50,683 bases of DNA from Gammaproteobacteria bacterium. Its GTDB lineage: Bacteria; Pseudomonadota; Gammaproteobacteria; Pseudomonadales; Pseudomonadaceae. The DNA lies in NCBI GenBank assembly GCA_018816095.1, contig JAHIWP010000062.1, positions 1 to 50,683 of the forward strand, in the 5' to 3' direction. The position numbers were made by a program, and so were the translations under genes. Of the stretch, positions 35,850 through 47,711 are shown piece by piece; within the stretch, counting starts at the first letter, position 1, and each line of letters begins with the position of its first letter. The notes under the pieces are model-generated. The model had not been told where the DNA came from. It saw only the letters and a program-made list of their open reading frames with translations, and made no database searches.

Positions 35850-38800
35850 TTAAGTAGAGGGAGTCAGGCGCTCAAACAGAGCTTCCAAGGTGTTGAATCG
35901 CTCTTCCGGGCGCTCCATGGGCACCTGGAATTTAAACAGCGTTGCACCTTCGAACTTGTAACGGTTGGGTGCGCCTTGGATTAGCTTGATCAGGGTTAGT
36001 GGGTCGACGCAGGTGTCGGCAGCAAACTCGATGCGGCCACCTTGCGGGCCAGCGTCGACTTTTTTGATCCCGAGCTTTTCTGCCTGCAGTTTCAGTAGGG
36101 TGATGCGCACCAGATTCTTGCTTGGCTCAGGGAGCAGTCCGAAGCGGTCGATCATTTCTACTTGTAGGTCTTTTAGGCCTTCCTCGTCGCTGGCGTTGGC
36201 GATGCGTTTGTACATGATCAGGCGTGCGTGCACGTCTGGCAGGTAATCGTCGGGGATCAGTGCCGGCACGCGCAGATTGATCTCCGGGCCGCCACCCAAC
36301 GGCTGGTCGAGGTTGGGTTGCTCGCCCTTGCGAATCGATTTCACCGCGCGTTCGAGCATCTCCATGTACAAGGTGAAGCCGACTGCCTGAATTTGCCCGC
36401 TCTGGCCGTCGCCAAGCAACTCGCCGGCGCCACGGATTTCCAGGTCGTGGGTGGCGAGCAAAAAGCCGGCCCCCAAGTCCTGGGCATTGGAGATGGCTTC
36501 GAGGCGCTTTTGTGCATCGTCGGTCATCTGCTTGCGCGGTGGCGTCAGCAGGTAGGCGTAGGCTTGGTGGTGGCTGCGGCCGACTCGGCCACGTAGCTGG
36601 TGCAATTGCGCCAGGCCGAACTTGTCGGCGCGTTCGATGATGATGGTGTTGGCGCTCGGTACGTCGATACCGGTTTCGATGATGGTCGAGGCAATCAGCA
36701 CGTTGAAGCGCTTGTGATAGAAATCGCCCATCACCTGTTCCAGTTCGCGCTCGTGCATTTGCCCGTGACCGATGCCGATACGCGCTTCCGGCACCAGTTC
36801 AGCGAGGTCGGCGGCGCACTTCTCGATGGTTTTCACATCGTTGTGCAGGTAATACACCTGGCCGCCGCGCAGCAGTTCGCGCAGCAGGGCTTCCTTGATG
36901 GTTGGATTGTTTTGCTCCATCACAAAGGTGCGCACCGACAAGCGCCGCGCCGGTGGCGTGGCGATGATCGACAAATCGCGCATGCCAGCAACGGCCATAT
37001 TCAGGGTGCGCGGGATCGGTGTGGCGGTCAGGGTAAGGATGTCGACTTCGCTGCGCAGGGTCTTTAGCTGTTCTTTCTGACGCACACCGAAGCGGTGTTC
37101 TTCGTCGATGATCACCAGGCCCAGGTTGTTGAATTTAACGTCGTCCTGCAGCAGCTTGTGAGTACCGATGACGATATCCACCTTGCCTTCGGCCAGTTGT
37201 TGCATGGCCTCGCTGACTTCCTTGTTGCTCTTGAAGCGGCTCATCACCTCGACCTTTACCGGCCAATCGGCGAAGCGGTCGCGGAAGCTGTTGTAGTGCT
37301 GTTGGGCGAGCAGGGTGGTGGGCACCAATACCGCCACCTGCTTGCCGCCATGCACGGCGATAAAGGCGGCGCGCATGGCCACTTCGGTCTTGCCGAAGCC
37401 GACATCGCCACAGACCAGGCGGTCCATCGGTTTGGCGGAGAGCATGTCGCTGTACACCGCTTCGATGGCGGCTTGCTGGTCCGGGGTTTCCTCGAACGGG
37501 AAGCCGGCGCTGAAGGTGGCGTAGTCCGCCTTGGGATCGGCAAACGCATAGCCTTCGCGAGCGGCGCGCCGTGCGTAGACGTCGAGCAGTTCGGCGGCGA
37601 CATCGCGCACCTGTTCGGCGGCCTTGCGTTTAGCCTTCTGCCAGACCTCGGAGCCGAGGCGGTGCAGCGGCGCCAGGGCATCGTCGCTGCCGGTGTAGCG
37701 GGCGATCAGGTGCAGGCTGGCCACCGGCACATAGAGCTTGGCTTCTTCGGCGTACATCAGGGCGAGGAATTCAGCGGCCTGGCCGTCGAACTCCATGGTC
37801 ACCAGGCCCAGGTAGCGGCCCACGCCATGGTCGATGTGCACCACCGGCGCGCCTTCGCGTAGCTCGGTAAGGTTCTTGATGGCATTGTCGCCACCGTCGC
37901 GGGATTTCTCACGGCGTCGACGCTGCATGACGCGCTGGCCGAACAGCGGGCTTTCCGCCACTAGGGCGAGGTCTTCGAGCAGCAGGCCGTCATCCAGTGG
38001 GGCGATGCAGATGCCCAAGCGTTGCTTGCTGGCGGTAAAGGCCGGCCAGCTGTCGAACTCCTTAGGTTTGAGCTTGAGGCGGGCGAGCAGCTCCAGTAGC
38101 ACTTCGCGGCGCCCGGCGGATTCCGCGCAGAACAGCACGCGGCCGGGGTATTCCTCAAGAAAGCGTCGCAGTGCCGCCAGCGGCTCGCCAGCTTTGGCCT
38201 GGATCGCCAAGTCGGGCAGGGGTTTGGCGTTAAAGCGCAGGCGGCCGACGCCTTCCTCGATGTCGTCCTGGCTGACCACCACGCGCGGCCAGTTTTTCAG
38301 GCGGGCGAAGCAGTCTTCTACCGGCAGGAAGATATCGGCGGGTGGTAGCAGTGGGCGTTCCGGGTCAACACGGCGATCTTCGTAGCGGCTGCGTGCATCC
38401 ACCCAAAATTGCTCAGCGGCTTTTTCGATGCCCGGCAGGGAAAATACCTGGGTGTCGGCGGGCAGGTAGTCGAAGAGGGTGGCGGTTTCTTCAAAGAACA
38501 GCGGCAGGTAGTACTCAATCCCCGCTGGTGTGATACCCGTGCTGAGGTCCTGATAAATCGGGCAGCGGCGGAAATCCACGTCGAAACGTTCGCGAAAGCG
38601 CCCGCGGAAATCAGTAACGGCTTTCTTTTCCAGCGGAAATTCACGGGCCGGTAGTAGCTTGATCGACTCGACTTTGTCGATGGAGCGCTGAGTTTCCGGG
38701 TCGAAGGTACGCAGGGTTTCGATCTCGTCATCGAACAAGTCGATGCGATACGGCTGGCTGCTGCCCATCGGAAACAGGTCGATCAATGCGCCGCGCACGG

Positions 38801-39296
38801 CGAACTCGCCATGTTCATACACCGTGTCAACGCAGCGGTAGCCGGCGGCTTCCAGGTTGCCGCGCAGCTGATTGACGTCGAGCTGCTGGCCCACTTGCAT
38901 GACCAGGCTGCTGCCCAGCAGAAAGCGCTTGGGTGCCAGGCGGTGTAGGGCGGTGGTGATCGGGACTACCAATACCCCATGTTTCAGCTCAGGCAGGCGA
39001 TAAAGTGCGGCAATACGCTGGGAGATGATGTCCTGGTGCGGCGAAAACAGGTCGTAGGGCAGGGTTTCCCAGTCGGGGAAATGCAGCACCGGCAAGTCCG
39101 GCGTAAAGAAACTCAGCTCCTCCTGCAGGCGTTCAGCGCTCTGACTGTCGGCGGTCAGTAGCAGGGTGAAACGTTTAGCATTGCTGGCGGCTTCGGCAAT
39201 TGCCAAGCTCAGCGCGGCACCGGGCAGGTTGCCCCAGTGTTGTTTGCCAGCAGCGGCCGGCAGGGACGGTAGGCGAAGTACGGACGCAGTCGGCAC
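35850..39296 (-). CDS. mfd: transcription-repair coupling factor Mfd
   Basis: 1148 residues. The UvrB-like N-terminal domains (about 1-350) have LHFPDWETLPYD and FSPHQDIISQRI. The RNA polymerase interaction domain lies near residues 470-545. The RecG-like translocase has Walker A GDVGFGKTEVA, the DEEH box IIDEEHRFGVRQKEQL and LRGRVGR, followed by the C-terminal TRCF domain. It displaces stalled RNA polymerase and recruits UvrA. A GTG at 39296 is the most likely start; no ATG fits near the family N-terminus, and no clear ribosome site is visible. Confidence 0.96.
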   Translation of the reverse strand: MPTASVLRLPSLPAAAGKQHWGNLPGAALSLAIAEAASNAKRFTLLLTADSQSAERLQEELSFFTPDLPVLHFPDWETLPYDLFSPHQDIISQRIAALYRLPELKHGVLVVPITTALHRLAPKRFLLGSSLVMQVGQQLDVNQLRGNLEAAGYRCVDTVYEHGEFAVRGALIDLFPMGSSQPYRIDLFDDEIETLRTFDPETQRSIDKVESIKLLPAREFPLEKKAVTDFRGRFRERFDVDFRRCPIYQDLSTGITPAGIEYYLPLFFEETATLFDYLPADTQVFSLPGIEKAAEQFWVDARSRYEDRRVDPERPLLPPADIFLPVEDCFARLKNWPRVVVSQDDIEEGVGRLRFNAKPLPDLAIQAKAGEPLAALRRFLEEYPGRVLFCAESAGRREVLLELLARLKLKPKEFDSWPAFTASKQRLGICIAPLDDGLLLEDLALVAESPLFGQRVMQRRRREKSRDGGDNAIKNLTELREGAPVVHIDHGVGRYLGLVTMEFDGQAAEFLALMYAEEAKLYVPVASLHLIARYTGSDDALAPLHRLGSEVWQKAKRKAAEQVRDVAAELLDVYARRAAREGYAFADPKADYATFSAGFPFEETPDQQAAIEAVYSDMLSAKPMDRLVCGDVGFGKTEVAMRAAFIAVHGGKQVAVLVPTTLLAQQHYNSFRDRFADWPVKVEVMSRFKSNKEVSEAMQQLAEGKVDIVIGTHKLLQDDVKFNNLGLVIIDEEHRFGVRQKEQLKTLRSEVDILTLTATPIPRTLNMAVAGMRDLSIIATPPARRLSVRTFVMEQNNPTIKEALLRELLRGGQVYYLHNDVKTIEKCAADLAELVPEARIGIGHGQMHERELEQVMGDFYHKRFNVLIASTIIETGIDVPSANTIIIERADKFGLAQLHQLRGRVGRSHHQAYAYLLTPPRKQMTDDAQKRLEAISNAQDLGAGFLLATHDLEIRGAGELLGDGQSGQIQAVGFTLYMEMLERAVKSIRKGEQPNLDQPLGGGPEINLRVPALIPDDYLPDVHARLIMYKRIANASDEEGLKDLQVEMIDRFGLLPEPSKNLVRITLLKLQAEKLGIKKVDAGPQGGRIEFAADTCVDPLTLIKLIQGAPNRYKFEGATLFKFQVPMERPEERFNTLEALFERLTPST

Positions 39297-39374
39297 AGGC
39301 GGCTCACGGTCAATTCACAAGGTCGTCGATTGTAACGGGCGTTTACCAGCGGTGTCAGTTACGACAGTCGTGCA

Positions 39375-39403
39375 TTGCTCATGCTTGCTTGCGCCGTCAT
39401 AAT
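39375..39403 (+). promoter_or_regulatory. probable promoter of the GAPDH gene
   Basis: TTGCTC (39375-39380), a 17-base spacer and CATAAT (39398-39403), 42 bases upstream of the chosen GTG. Confidence 0.55.
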
Positions 39404-39445
39404 GTAGCCCCTTTTTTTAGCCCCTACATGTGGAAGGTACTGCCC

Positions 39446-40894
39446 GTGACTCAGAAGCCCGACCAGTGTCTCGGTGAGTGGATCGATCGAGAAGCCCTTG
39501 CGGAAGCGATGATTCCGATGATTGGCCAGCTCTACCGTAACAACAACGTGGTCACCTCGATCTACGGCCGTGGTTTGATCAACCGTTCGGTTATCGACAT
39601 TCTCAAAGCTCACCGCTTCGCGCGTCACCGTCTGGCTGACGGCAGCGAGTTGTCGGTGCACGAGACCTTCCCAATTCTCAAGGTCATGAGCGAGCTGAAA
39701 CTGGGCGCCGCCTCGGTGGACCTGGGCAAGATGGTCAGCAAGTTCAAGACTGACGGCCAGGGCCGTAGCATCGAGCAGTTCGTCAAAGACGAGCTGGTTG
39801 AAGTGGCTGGCAAGCAGAACGGTGAAGCCCGCGAGGGCACCGACGTGGTGCTGTATGGTTTTGGTCGGATTGGCCGCCTGTTGGCGCGCATCCTGATCGA
39901 GAAAACCGGTGGTGGTGATGGCCTGCGTCTGCGGGCCATTGTTGTGCGCAAGGGTGCGAGCAATGACTTGTCCAAGCGCGCCAGCCTGCTGCGTCGCGAT
40001 TCGGTCCACGGCCCGTTCGACGGCACCATCACCATTGATGAGGCTAGCAACACCATTACTGCCAATGGCAACCTGATTCAGGTGATCTACGCCAAAGACC
40101 CAAAAGAAGTTGACTACACCCAGTACGGCATCAAAAACGCACTGCTGGTGGATAACACCGGCGTGTGGCGTGACGCTGAGGGCCTGGGCCAGCATTTGGC
40201 TTGTCCGGGCATTGAGCGCGTTGTCCTGACTGCGCCGGGTAAGGGCGCGCTGAAGAACATCGTGCACGGCGTTAACCATGCCGAAATCACCGCCGATGAC
40301 CAGATCATCTCGGCTGCATCCTGCACCACCAACGCCATCGTGCCTGTGCTCAAGGCGATCAATGACCAGTACGGCATCGCCAATGGTCACGTTGAAACGG
40401 TGCACTCGTACACCAACGACCAGAACCTGATCGACAACTTCCACAAAGGCGATCGTCGTGGTCGCTCGGCGCCGTTGAACATGGTGATCAGCGAAACTGG
40501 TGCAGCCACTGCGGCGGCCAAGGCATTGCCTGTGTTGAAGGGCAAGCTGACCGGTAACGCCATTCGCGTGCCGACGCCTAACGTGTCGATGGCCATTCTC
40601 AACCTCAACCTTGAGAAAGCCACCAGCCGTGATGAGGTCAACGAGTACCTGCGCCAGATGGCCATGCACTCCGACCTGCAGAAGCAAATCGACTTCGTGC
40701 AGTCGCAGGAAGTGGTCTCCACCGACTTCGTGGGCTCGCGCCACGCCGGCGTGGTCGATGCTGAAGCCACTATCTGCAACGAAAACCGCGTGATCCTGTA
40801 CGTCTGGTACGACAACGAGTTCGGCTACAGCTGCCAGGTGATCCGCGTGATGGAAGACATGGCTGGGGTTAACCCGCCTGCTTTCCCGCGCTAA
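39446..40894 (+). CDS. glyceraldehyde-3-phosphate dehydrogenase, long form
   Basis: 482 residues, about 145 longer than ordinary GAPDH. The NAD-binding GFGRIGRLLARIL starts near residue 135; the catalytic Cys is in SAASCTTNAIVP (Cys293), with WYDNEFGYS near the C-terminus. The N-terminal about 130 residues, including YRNNNVVTSIYGRGLIN and SVHETFPILKVM, form an additional domain seen in this Pseudomonas GAPDH class. The GTG at 39446 follows GGAAGG at 39432-39437; an in-frame ATG at 39428 has no ribosome site. It is divergent from mfd. Pseudomonads have another gap gene, so this one may serve gluconeogenesis. Confidence 0.93.
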   Translation: MTQKPDQCLGEWIDREALAEAMIPMIGQLYRNNNVVTSIYGRGLINRSVIDILKAHRFARHRLADGSELSVHETFPILKVMSELKLGAASVDLGKMVSKFKTDGQGRSIEQFVKDELVEVAGKQNGEAREGTDVVLYGFGRIGRLLARILIEKTGGGDGLRLRAIVVRKGASNDLSKRASLLRRDSVHGPFDGTITIDEASNTITANGNLIQVIYAKDPKEVDYTQYGIKNALLVDNTGVWRDAEGLGQHLACPGIERVVLTAPGKGALKNIVHGVNHAEITADDQIISAASCTTNAIVPVLKAINDQYGIANGHVETVHSYTNDQNLIDNFHKGDRRGRSAPLNMVISETGAATAAAKALPVLKGKLTGNAIRVPTPNVSMAILNLNLEKATSRDEVNEYLRQMAMHSDLQKQIDFVQSQEVVSTDFVGSRHAGVVDAEATICNENRVILYVWYDNEFGYSCQVIRVMEDMAGVNPPAFPR

Positions 40895-40910
40895 GCGTCG
40901 GGTTGCAATG

Positions 40911-40937
40911 AAAACGGGAGCTTCGGCTCCCGTTTTT
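40911..40937. terminator. terminator after the GAPDH gene
   Basis: Stem AAAACGGGAGC / GCTCCCGTTTT around an extra-stable TTCG loop with a T-tract. It can serve both strands. Confidence 0.95.
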
Positions 40938-41023
40938 TATTGTGCGCAATCCCTGGTCGTTACCTTGTGGGCCGTCGTGGCGCGACGCTAAAAATGACTC
41001 ATGGTGATTTTTATTGTCTGCAA

Positions 41024-41584
41024 TTACTCGGCTAAAAGGCGGGTGCGCAATTTATCTGACAGGCCATTGGGCGCTAACCAGATACCCAGGTAAGCCCTGG
41101 CCAGCTCTGGGTCTTGGCTGGTGAAGGTGGTCTTGCCATTCGGTTCTAAGGTCAGTCCGCTGTCTGGGTTGAAGTTCAGGGCGTAGCGGTCCCCCGGGTT
41201 GATGTCGCGAAAGGTTGCGTGCAGGGCGTCTATTTCTGGGCGCAGGCGTTCTAGGGTGGCGGCATCGTGCTGGCGTTCTAAGGCAACCCAGGCAGCCTTG
41301 ATCACGTCTTGCCTATCGATCTCGCGGAAGTAGTAAAGCTCCAGGCGCTGCGTGAGTGGTGTAGCGACTGCCTGGCGCGCGCTTGCCTGGGTGGGGGCGT
41401 ACAAGGCGGCGGCATACACATCGACCCAGAGGTACGTCAGCACGCTTTGGTTCTTGCGCTCTAGGTTGTTCTGCCCCAGTTCGTGACTGGTGGCGAAGCC
41501 TGCTTCTTGCAGGCGTTCGCGATCATTGGCCAATAGCTCGCCGCTTATAAGCAGTAGGGTGGTAAGTAGCAGAAATAAGCGCAT
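41024..41584 (-). CDS. chalcone-isomerase-like periplasmic protein
   Basis: 186 residues with a signal peptide (MRLFLLLTTLLLISGELLA). The mature protein has the pattern VLTYLWVDVYAAALYAP and LELYYFREIDRQDVIKAAW, typical of the bacterial chalcone isomerase-like family (PF16036). That fold is not expected to do flavonoid chemistry here; relatives bind hydrophobic ligands. It lies alone between GAPDH and the nqr operon. GGAGC precedes the ATG. Confidence 0.85.
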   Translation of the reverse strand: MRLFLLLTTLLLISGELLANDRERLQEAGFATSHELGQNNLERKNQSVLTYLWVDVYAAALYAPTQASARQAVATPLTQRLELYYFREIDRQDVIKAAWVALERQHDAATLERLRPEIDALHATFRDINPGDRYALNFNPDSGLTLEPNGKTTFTSQDPELARAYLGIWLAPNGLSDKLRTRLLAE

Positions 41585-41770
41585 GACAGGGCTCCAGTTG
41601 GTCGCGTGAGTGCTATGTCTCGCGCCCAGCGCTTACAGTCAAGTCGCGATCTGTTGCCTTCTGTTACGTTTAACCGGATAAAAGCAAGCGCTTGGGTGGC
41701 CAGTGGTGGAGCGTGCGCTTTATAATCAGCCAGATTTTTTCCCGCGACCGACATCCTGCCCAGTGCCTGA

Positions 41771-43192
<1,422 letters not shown>

Positions 43193-43195
43193 GTC

Positions 43196-44407
43196 ATGGG
43201 TATCCGTGCATTCCTCGATAAAATCGAGCACAACTTTGAAAAAGGCGGCAAATACGAGAACTGGTATGCCCTCTATGAGGCCATCGACACGTTCTTTTAC
43301 CGCCCCGGTAGCGTAACCAAGACCACTGCTCACGTGCGTGACGGCATTGACCTCAAACGCATGATGATCACCGTGTGGTTGTGTACCTTCCCGATGATGT
43401 TTTTCGGCATGTGGAACACCGGTTACCAGGCCAACCTGATCTTTGCTAACAGCCCTGAACTGCTGGCTGCTCAGGAAGGCTGGCGCTTCGCCTTGATCGG
43501 CTCACTGGCCGGGTTTGACCCAAGCAGCCTGTGGGATAACTTCATCCAGGGCGCTGCGTACTTCCTGCCGGTGTATGCGACAGCCTTTATCGTCGGCGGC
43601 TTCTGGGAAGTACTCTTTGCCTCGATCCGCAAGCACGAAGTTAACGAAGGTTTCTTCGTGACCTCGGTGCTGTTTGCCCTGATTCTGCCGCCCAGCATCC
43701 CGCTGTGGCAGGTGGCGCTGGGTATCAGCTTCGGCGTGGTAATCGGCAAGGAGGTGTTTGGCGGTACCGGTAAGAACTTCCTCAACCCAGCGTTGGCCGG
43801 TCGTGCTTTCCTGTTCTTCGCCTACCCGGCGCAGATGTCCGGTGATGCGGTGTGGACGGCCGTTGATGGTTTTGCCGGCGCAACCTCGTTGAGCCTGGCC
43901 GCTGCCGGTGGTGTGGAAAACATCATCGGTAACGGTATTACCTGGTCCAGCGCGTTTGTTGGCACCATCCAGGGTTCAATTGGTGAGACCAGCACCCTGG
44001 CGATCCTGATCGGCGGCGGTGTGTTGCTGATTACCAAGATTGCGGCGTGGCGCATCGTGTCGGGCGTGATGCTGGGCATGATCGGTTTCAGCCTGCTGTT
44101 GAATATGTTGGGCTCTGACACTAATCCGATGTTCGCCATGCCGTGGTATTGGCACTTGGTGGTGGGCGGTTTTGCCTTTGGTATGTTCTTTATGGCCACC
44201 GACCCGGTGTCCTCGTCCATGACCAACACGGGCAAGTGGATTTTCGGTGCGCTGATCGGTGTGATGGTGGTGTTGATCCGTGTGGTCAACCCGGCGTTCC
44301 CGGAAGGCATGATGCTGGCGATCCTGTTCGCCAACCTGTTCGCACCGCTGATCGACCACTTCGTCGTTCAAGCCAATATCAAGCGGAGGCTGGCACGCAA
44401 TGTCTAG
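43196..44407 (+). CDS. nqrB: Na+-NQR subunit B
   Basis: 403 residues, about ten membrane helices. The covalent FMN attachment motif is in [13 protein letters not shown], with Thr230 as acceptor (Thr236 in Vibrio). It also carries a riboflavin site in the enzyme. It starts four bases after the nqrA stop, with GGAGG upstream, and its last eight bases overlap nqrC. Confidence 0.97.
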   Translation: MGIRAFLDKIEHNFEKGGKYENWYALYEAIDTFFYRPGSVTKTTAHVRDGIDLKRMMITVWLCTFPMMFFGMWNTGYQANLIFANSPELLAAQEGWRFALIGSLAGFDPSSLWDNFIQGAAYFLPVYATAFIVGGFWEVLFASIRKHEVNEGFFVTSVLFALILPPSIPLWQVALGISFGVVIGKEVFGGTGKNFLNPALAGRAFLFFAYPAQMSGDAVWTAVDGFAGATSLSLAAAGGVENIIGNGITWSSAFVGTIQGSIGETSTLAILIGGGVLLITKIAAWRIVSGVMLGMIGFSLLLNMLGSDTNPMFAMPWYWHLVVGGFAFGMFFMATDPVSSSMTNTGKWIFGALIGVMVVLIRVVNPAFPEGMMLAILFANLFAPLIDHFVVQANIKRRLARNV

Positions 44408-45188
44408 TCAAAAAGAATCCACCGTCCGCACCTTGGTGGTGGCCCTGTTGGTGTGCCTGGTGTGCTCGGTGTTTGTGGCCGGCGCGGCCATTGCGTTGAA
44501 GCCGACTCAGGTTGAAAACCGTCAGCTGGACAAGCAGCGCAGCATTCTGGCTATTGCCGGGCTGGGCGAGCCGAATATGTCTGCCGCGCAAGTTAAAGAC
44601 ATGTTCAACGGCACCATTACCGCCAAGCTGGTTGATCTGCAAACGGGCACGTTCTCCGATGCCAAGGACCCGATGACCTTCGATCCGTTGAAGGCTGCAA
44701 AAGATCCGAAGCTGTCGAGCGTGCTTAGCGGTGATGACGATATTGCCTCGATCAAGCGTCTTGAGCGTTACACCACGGTTTATGTGGTGGAGAAAGACGG
44801 TCAGATGGATACCTTGATCATGCCGGTACGCGGCTATGGCTTGTGGTCCACGCTGTATGGCTTTATCGCCATCAAGGGCGATCTGAATACGGTTGCGGGC
44901 ATGGGCTTTTACCAGCATGCCGAGACTCCGGGCTTGGGTGGTGAGGTCGATAATCCGAAATGGAAAGCGCAGTGGCTGGGCAAAACCCTGTTTGATGAAA
45001 ACGGCAAGCTGTCAGTTGCCGTGGTCAAGGGTGGTGTCGATCCGCAGAGCCCCAACGCTGTCCATCAGGTTGATGCATTGGCTGGGGCCACACTGACCAG
45101 CAAAGGCGTCGATAACCTGCTGAATTTCTGGCTGGGTCAGAACGGTTTTGGTCCGTTTATCGCTAACCTGCGCGCAGGGGAGGCTTAA
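44400..45188 (+). CDS. nqrC: Na+-NQR subunit C
   Basis: 262 residues with one N-terminal membrane helix (about residues 10-35) and a periplasmic domain. The FMN acceptor is Thr231 in [13 protein letters not shown] (Thr225 in Vibrio), recognised by ApbE. GGAGG in the end of nqrB serves as its ribosome site. Confidence 0.97.
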   Translation: MSSQKESTVRTLVVALLVCLVCSVFVAGAAIALKPTQVENRQLDKQRSILAIAGLGEPNMSAAQVKDMFNGTITAKLVDLQTGTFSDAKDPMTFDPLKAAKDPKLSSVLSGDDDIASIKRLERYTTVYVVEKDGQMDTLIMPVRGYGLWSTLYGFIAIKGDLNTVAGMGFYQHAETPGLGGEVDNPKWKAQWLGKTLFDENGKLSVAVVKGGVDPQSPNAVHQVDALAGATLTSKGVDNLLNFWLGQNGFGPFIANLRAGEA

Positions 45189-45190
45189 TC

Positions 45191-45859
45191 ATGTCGCAGC
45201 CGACTATTAAAGAAGTCCTGCTCAACCCCATCTTCAACAACAACCCGATTGGTTTGCAGATTCTGGGTATTTGCTCTGCTCTGGCAGTGACCTCGAACCT
45301 GAAAACCGCGCTGGTGATGTCCATCGCGCTGACCCTGGTAACCGGGTTTTCCAACCTGTTTATCTCGATGATCCGCAGCCAGATCCCCAGCTCGATCCGC
45401 ATGATCGTGCAGATGGTGATCATCGCTTCTCTGGTGATCGTGGTGGATCAGGTGCTTAAGGCGTATGCCTTTAGCCTGTCCAAGCAGTTGTCGGTGTTCG
45501 TCGGACTGATCATCACCAACTGCATCGTGATGGGCCGTGCTGAAGCCTTTGCCATGCAGAATCCGCCGGTACTGTCGTTCTTTGACGGTATTGGTAACGG
45601 CCTGGGTTACAGTGCATTCCTCGTCGCACTGGGCATCATTCGTGAGCTGTTCGGTGCAGGCAAGCTGATGGGTTACGAGATCATCCCGGTGATCAACGAC
45701 GGTGGCTGGTACCAGCCTAACGGCATGCTGTTGCTGCCGCCTTCGGCGTTCTTCCTGATTGGTCTGTTCATCTGGGCGATCCGCAGCTGGAAAAAAGACC
45801 AGCTGGAGAAGCCAAGCTTCAAGATGGCCTCGCAAGTGTCGAATAAGGAGGCTTACTAA
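45191..45859 (+). CDS. nqrD: Na+-NQR subunit D
   Basis: 222 residues, six membrane helices, with [16 protein letters not shown] at the N-terminus, which contains one of the Cys residues that ligate the intramembrane iron centre with NqrE. The stop overlaps the nqrE start (TAATG). Confidence 0.97.
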   Translation: MSQPTIKEVLLNPIFNNNPIGLQILGICSALAVTSNLKTALVMSIALTLVTGFSNLFISMIRSQIPSSIRMIVQMVIIASLVIVVDQVLKAYAFSLSKQLSVFVGLIITNCIVMGRAEAFAMQNPPVLSFFDGIGNGLGYSAFLVALGIIRELFGAGKLMGYEIIPVINDGGWYQPNGMLLLPPSAFFLIGLFIWAIRSWKKDQLEKPSFKMASQVSNKEAY

Positions 45860-46467
45860 TGGAGCATTACCTCAGCTTGCTGGCCAAGGCGGTGTTCGTT
45901 GAGAACATGGCATTGGCCTTCTTCCTCGGCATGTGCACCTTTATCGCCATCTCGAAGAAAGTCGAGACGGCGATTGGCCTGGGTATCGCGGTTATCGTGG
46001 TGCAGGTCATCACCGTGCCGGCGAACAACCTGATCTACACCTACCTGCTGAAAGATGGCGCGCTGGCCTGGGCCGGTTTGCCAGAAGTGGACCTGAGCTT
46101 CCTGGGCTTGCTCAGCTACATCGGGGTGATCGCGGCCATCGTACAGATCCTCGAAATGCTCTTGGATAAGTACGTACCGAGCCTGTACAACGCCCTTGGC
46201 GTGTTCCTGCCACTGATCACGGTGAACTGCGCCATCATGGGCGGCACCCTGTTTATGGTCGAGCGCGACTACAACCTGGCGGAAAGTACTGTATATGGCT
46301 TCGGTTCCGGTCTGTCGTGGGCCTTGGCGATTGCCGCGCTGGCGGGGATTCGCGAGAAGCTCAAGTACAGCGACGTACCGGCAGGCTTGCAGGGGCTGGG
46401 CATCACCTTTATTACCATCGGTCTGATGTCGCTGGGCTTCATGTCCTTCTCCGGCGTGCAGTTGTAA
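45859..46467 (+). CDS. nqrE: Na+-NQR subunit E
   Basis: 202 residues, six membrane helices, inverted-topology partner of NqrD. It has [14 protein letters not shown] with the iron-ligand Cys near residue 26, and [11 protein letters not shown] near residue 120. Coupled to nqrD through TAATG. Confidence 0.97.
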   Translation: MEHYLSLLAKAVFVENMALAFFLGMCTFIAISKKVETAIGLGIAVIVVQVITVPANNLIYTYLLKDGALAWAGLPEVDLSFLGLLSYIGVIAAIVQILEMLLDKYVPSLYNALGVFLPLITVNCAIMGGTLFMVERDYNLAESTVYGFGSGLSWALAIAALAGIREKLKYSDVPAGLQGLGITFITIGLMSLGFMSFSGVQL

Positions 46468-46482
46468 GGAAGGGATGAATAG

Positions 46483-47709
46483 ATGATCAATTTAGAGATT
46501 TTCATCGCTATCGGCATGTTCACCGGCATTGTGCTGGCGTTGGTGCTGATCATTCTCGCAGCGCGCGCCAAGCTGGTTTCCAGCGGTGACGTGAGCATCG
46601 AGATCAACGGCGAAAAAACTATTGTGGTGCCCGCGGGTGGCAAGTTGCTGCAAACCCTGGCGGCCAACAATATCTTCTTGTCTTCGGCTTGCGGCGGCGG
46701 CGGTACCTGCGCCCAGTGCAAGTGCGTGGTTGAGCACGGCGGCGGTGAAATGCTGCCGACCGAAGAGGCTGCCTTCACCCGTCGCGAAGCCAAGGCTGGC
46801 TGGCGCTTGTCCTGCCAGACTCCGGTCAAGCAGGATATGAAGATCGAAGTGCCGGAAGAAGTCTTCGGCGTGAAGAAGTGGGAATGCACCGTTGAGTCCA
46901 ACCCTAACGTGGCGACCTTCATCAAAGAGTTGACGTTGAAACTGCCGGAAGGCGAGAGCGTTGACTTCCGCGCCGGCGGTTATGTTCAGCTTGAGTGCCC
47001 GCCGCACGAAGTGCATTACAAAGACTTCGATATTCAGCCTGAGTATCGTGGTGACTGGGACAAGTTCAACCAGTGGAAGTACGTGTCCAAAGTCGAAGAG
47101 ACCGTGATCCGTGCTTACTCCATGGCTAACTACCCGGAAGAAGTGGGCTTGGTGAAGTTCAATATTCGTATTGCTTCGCCGCCACCCGGTAAGGACGATC
47201 TGCCACCAGGTAAGATGAGTTCCTGGGTGTTCAGCCTTAAGCCGGGCGACAAGGTTACCGTGTACGGTCCATTCGGCGAGTTCTTCGCCAAGGACACCGA
47301 TGCTGAGATGGTGTTTATCGGCGGTGGTGCCGGTATGGCGCCGATGCGTTCGCACATCTTCGACCAGCTCAAGCGCTTGAAGTCGACCCGCAAGATCAGC
47401 TTCTGGTACGGCGCGCGCTCCATGCGTGAAGCCTTCTACGTTGAGGAATACGATCAACTGCAGACCGAGAACCCGAACTTCAAGTGGCATCTGGCACTGT
47501 CTGACCCGCAACCGGAAGACAATTGGACGGGCCTCAAGGGCTTTATCCATAACGTGCTCTATGAAAACTACCTGAAGGATCACCCGGCTCCGGAAGAGTG
47601 CGAGTTCTACATGTGCGGTCCGCCCATGATGAACGCGGCGGTGATCAAGATGCTGGTCGATTTGGGTGTGGAGGAGGAGAACATCCTGCTCGACGACTTC
47701 GGCGGCTGA
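46483..47709 (+). CDS. nqrF: Na+-NQR subunit F, NADH dehydrogenase
   Basis: 408 residues. One N-terminal membrane helix (residues 5-25), a 2Fe-2S domain with Cys70, Cys76, Cys79 and Cys111 ([12 protein letters not shown] and LSCQ), then an FAD domain with RAYSMANYP and an NADH domain with [12 protein letters not shown] and CGPPMM. Same Cys positions as in Vibrio as I recall. Entry point of electrons from NADH. Confidence 0.97.
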   Translation: MINLEIFIAIGMFTGIVLALVLIILAARAKLVSSGDVSIEINGEKTIVVPAGGKLLQTLAANNIFLSSACGGGGTCAQCKCVVEHGGGEMLPTEEAAFTRREAKAGWRLSCQTPVKQDMKIEVPEEVFGVKKWECTVESNPNVATFIKELTLKLPEGESVDFRAGGYVQLECPPHEVHYKDFDIQPEYRGDWDKFNQWKYVSKVEETVIRAYSMANYPEEVGLVKFNIRIASPPPGKDDLPPGKMSSWVFSLKPGDKVTVYGPFGEFFAKDTDAEMVFIGGGAGMAPMRSHIFDQLKRLKSTRKISFWYGARSMREAFYVEEYDQLQTENPNFKWHLALSDPQPEDNWTGLKGFIHNVLYENYLKDHPAPEECEFYMCGPPMMNAAVIKMLVDLGVEEENILLDDFGG

Positions 47710-47711
47710 TC

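Noticed and set aside
39359-40744. 461-codon open frame on the minus strand
   Set aside because: Antisense to the GAPDH gene, with low-complexity His/Val/Gln composition; a shadow.
41721-41726. TATAAT as the nqrA promoter -10
   Set aside because: No acceptable -35 at 16-18 bases (the nearest, TTGGGT, is 23 away), so I did not list it as a promoter.
46492-47583. 363-codon minus-strand frame
   Set aside because: Antisense to nqrF, whose cofactor motifs are complete.
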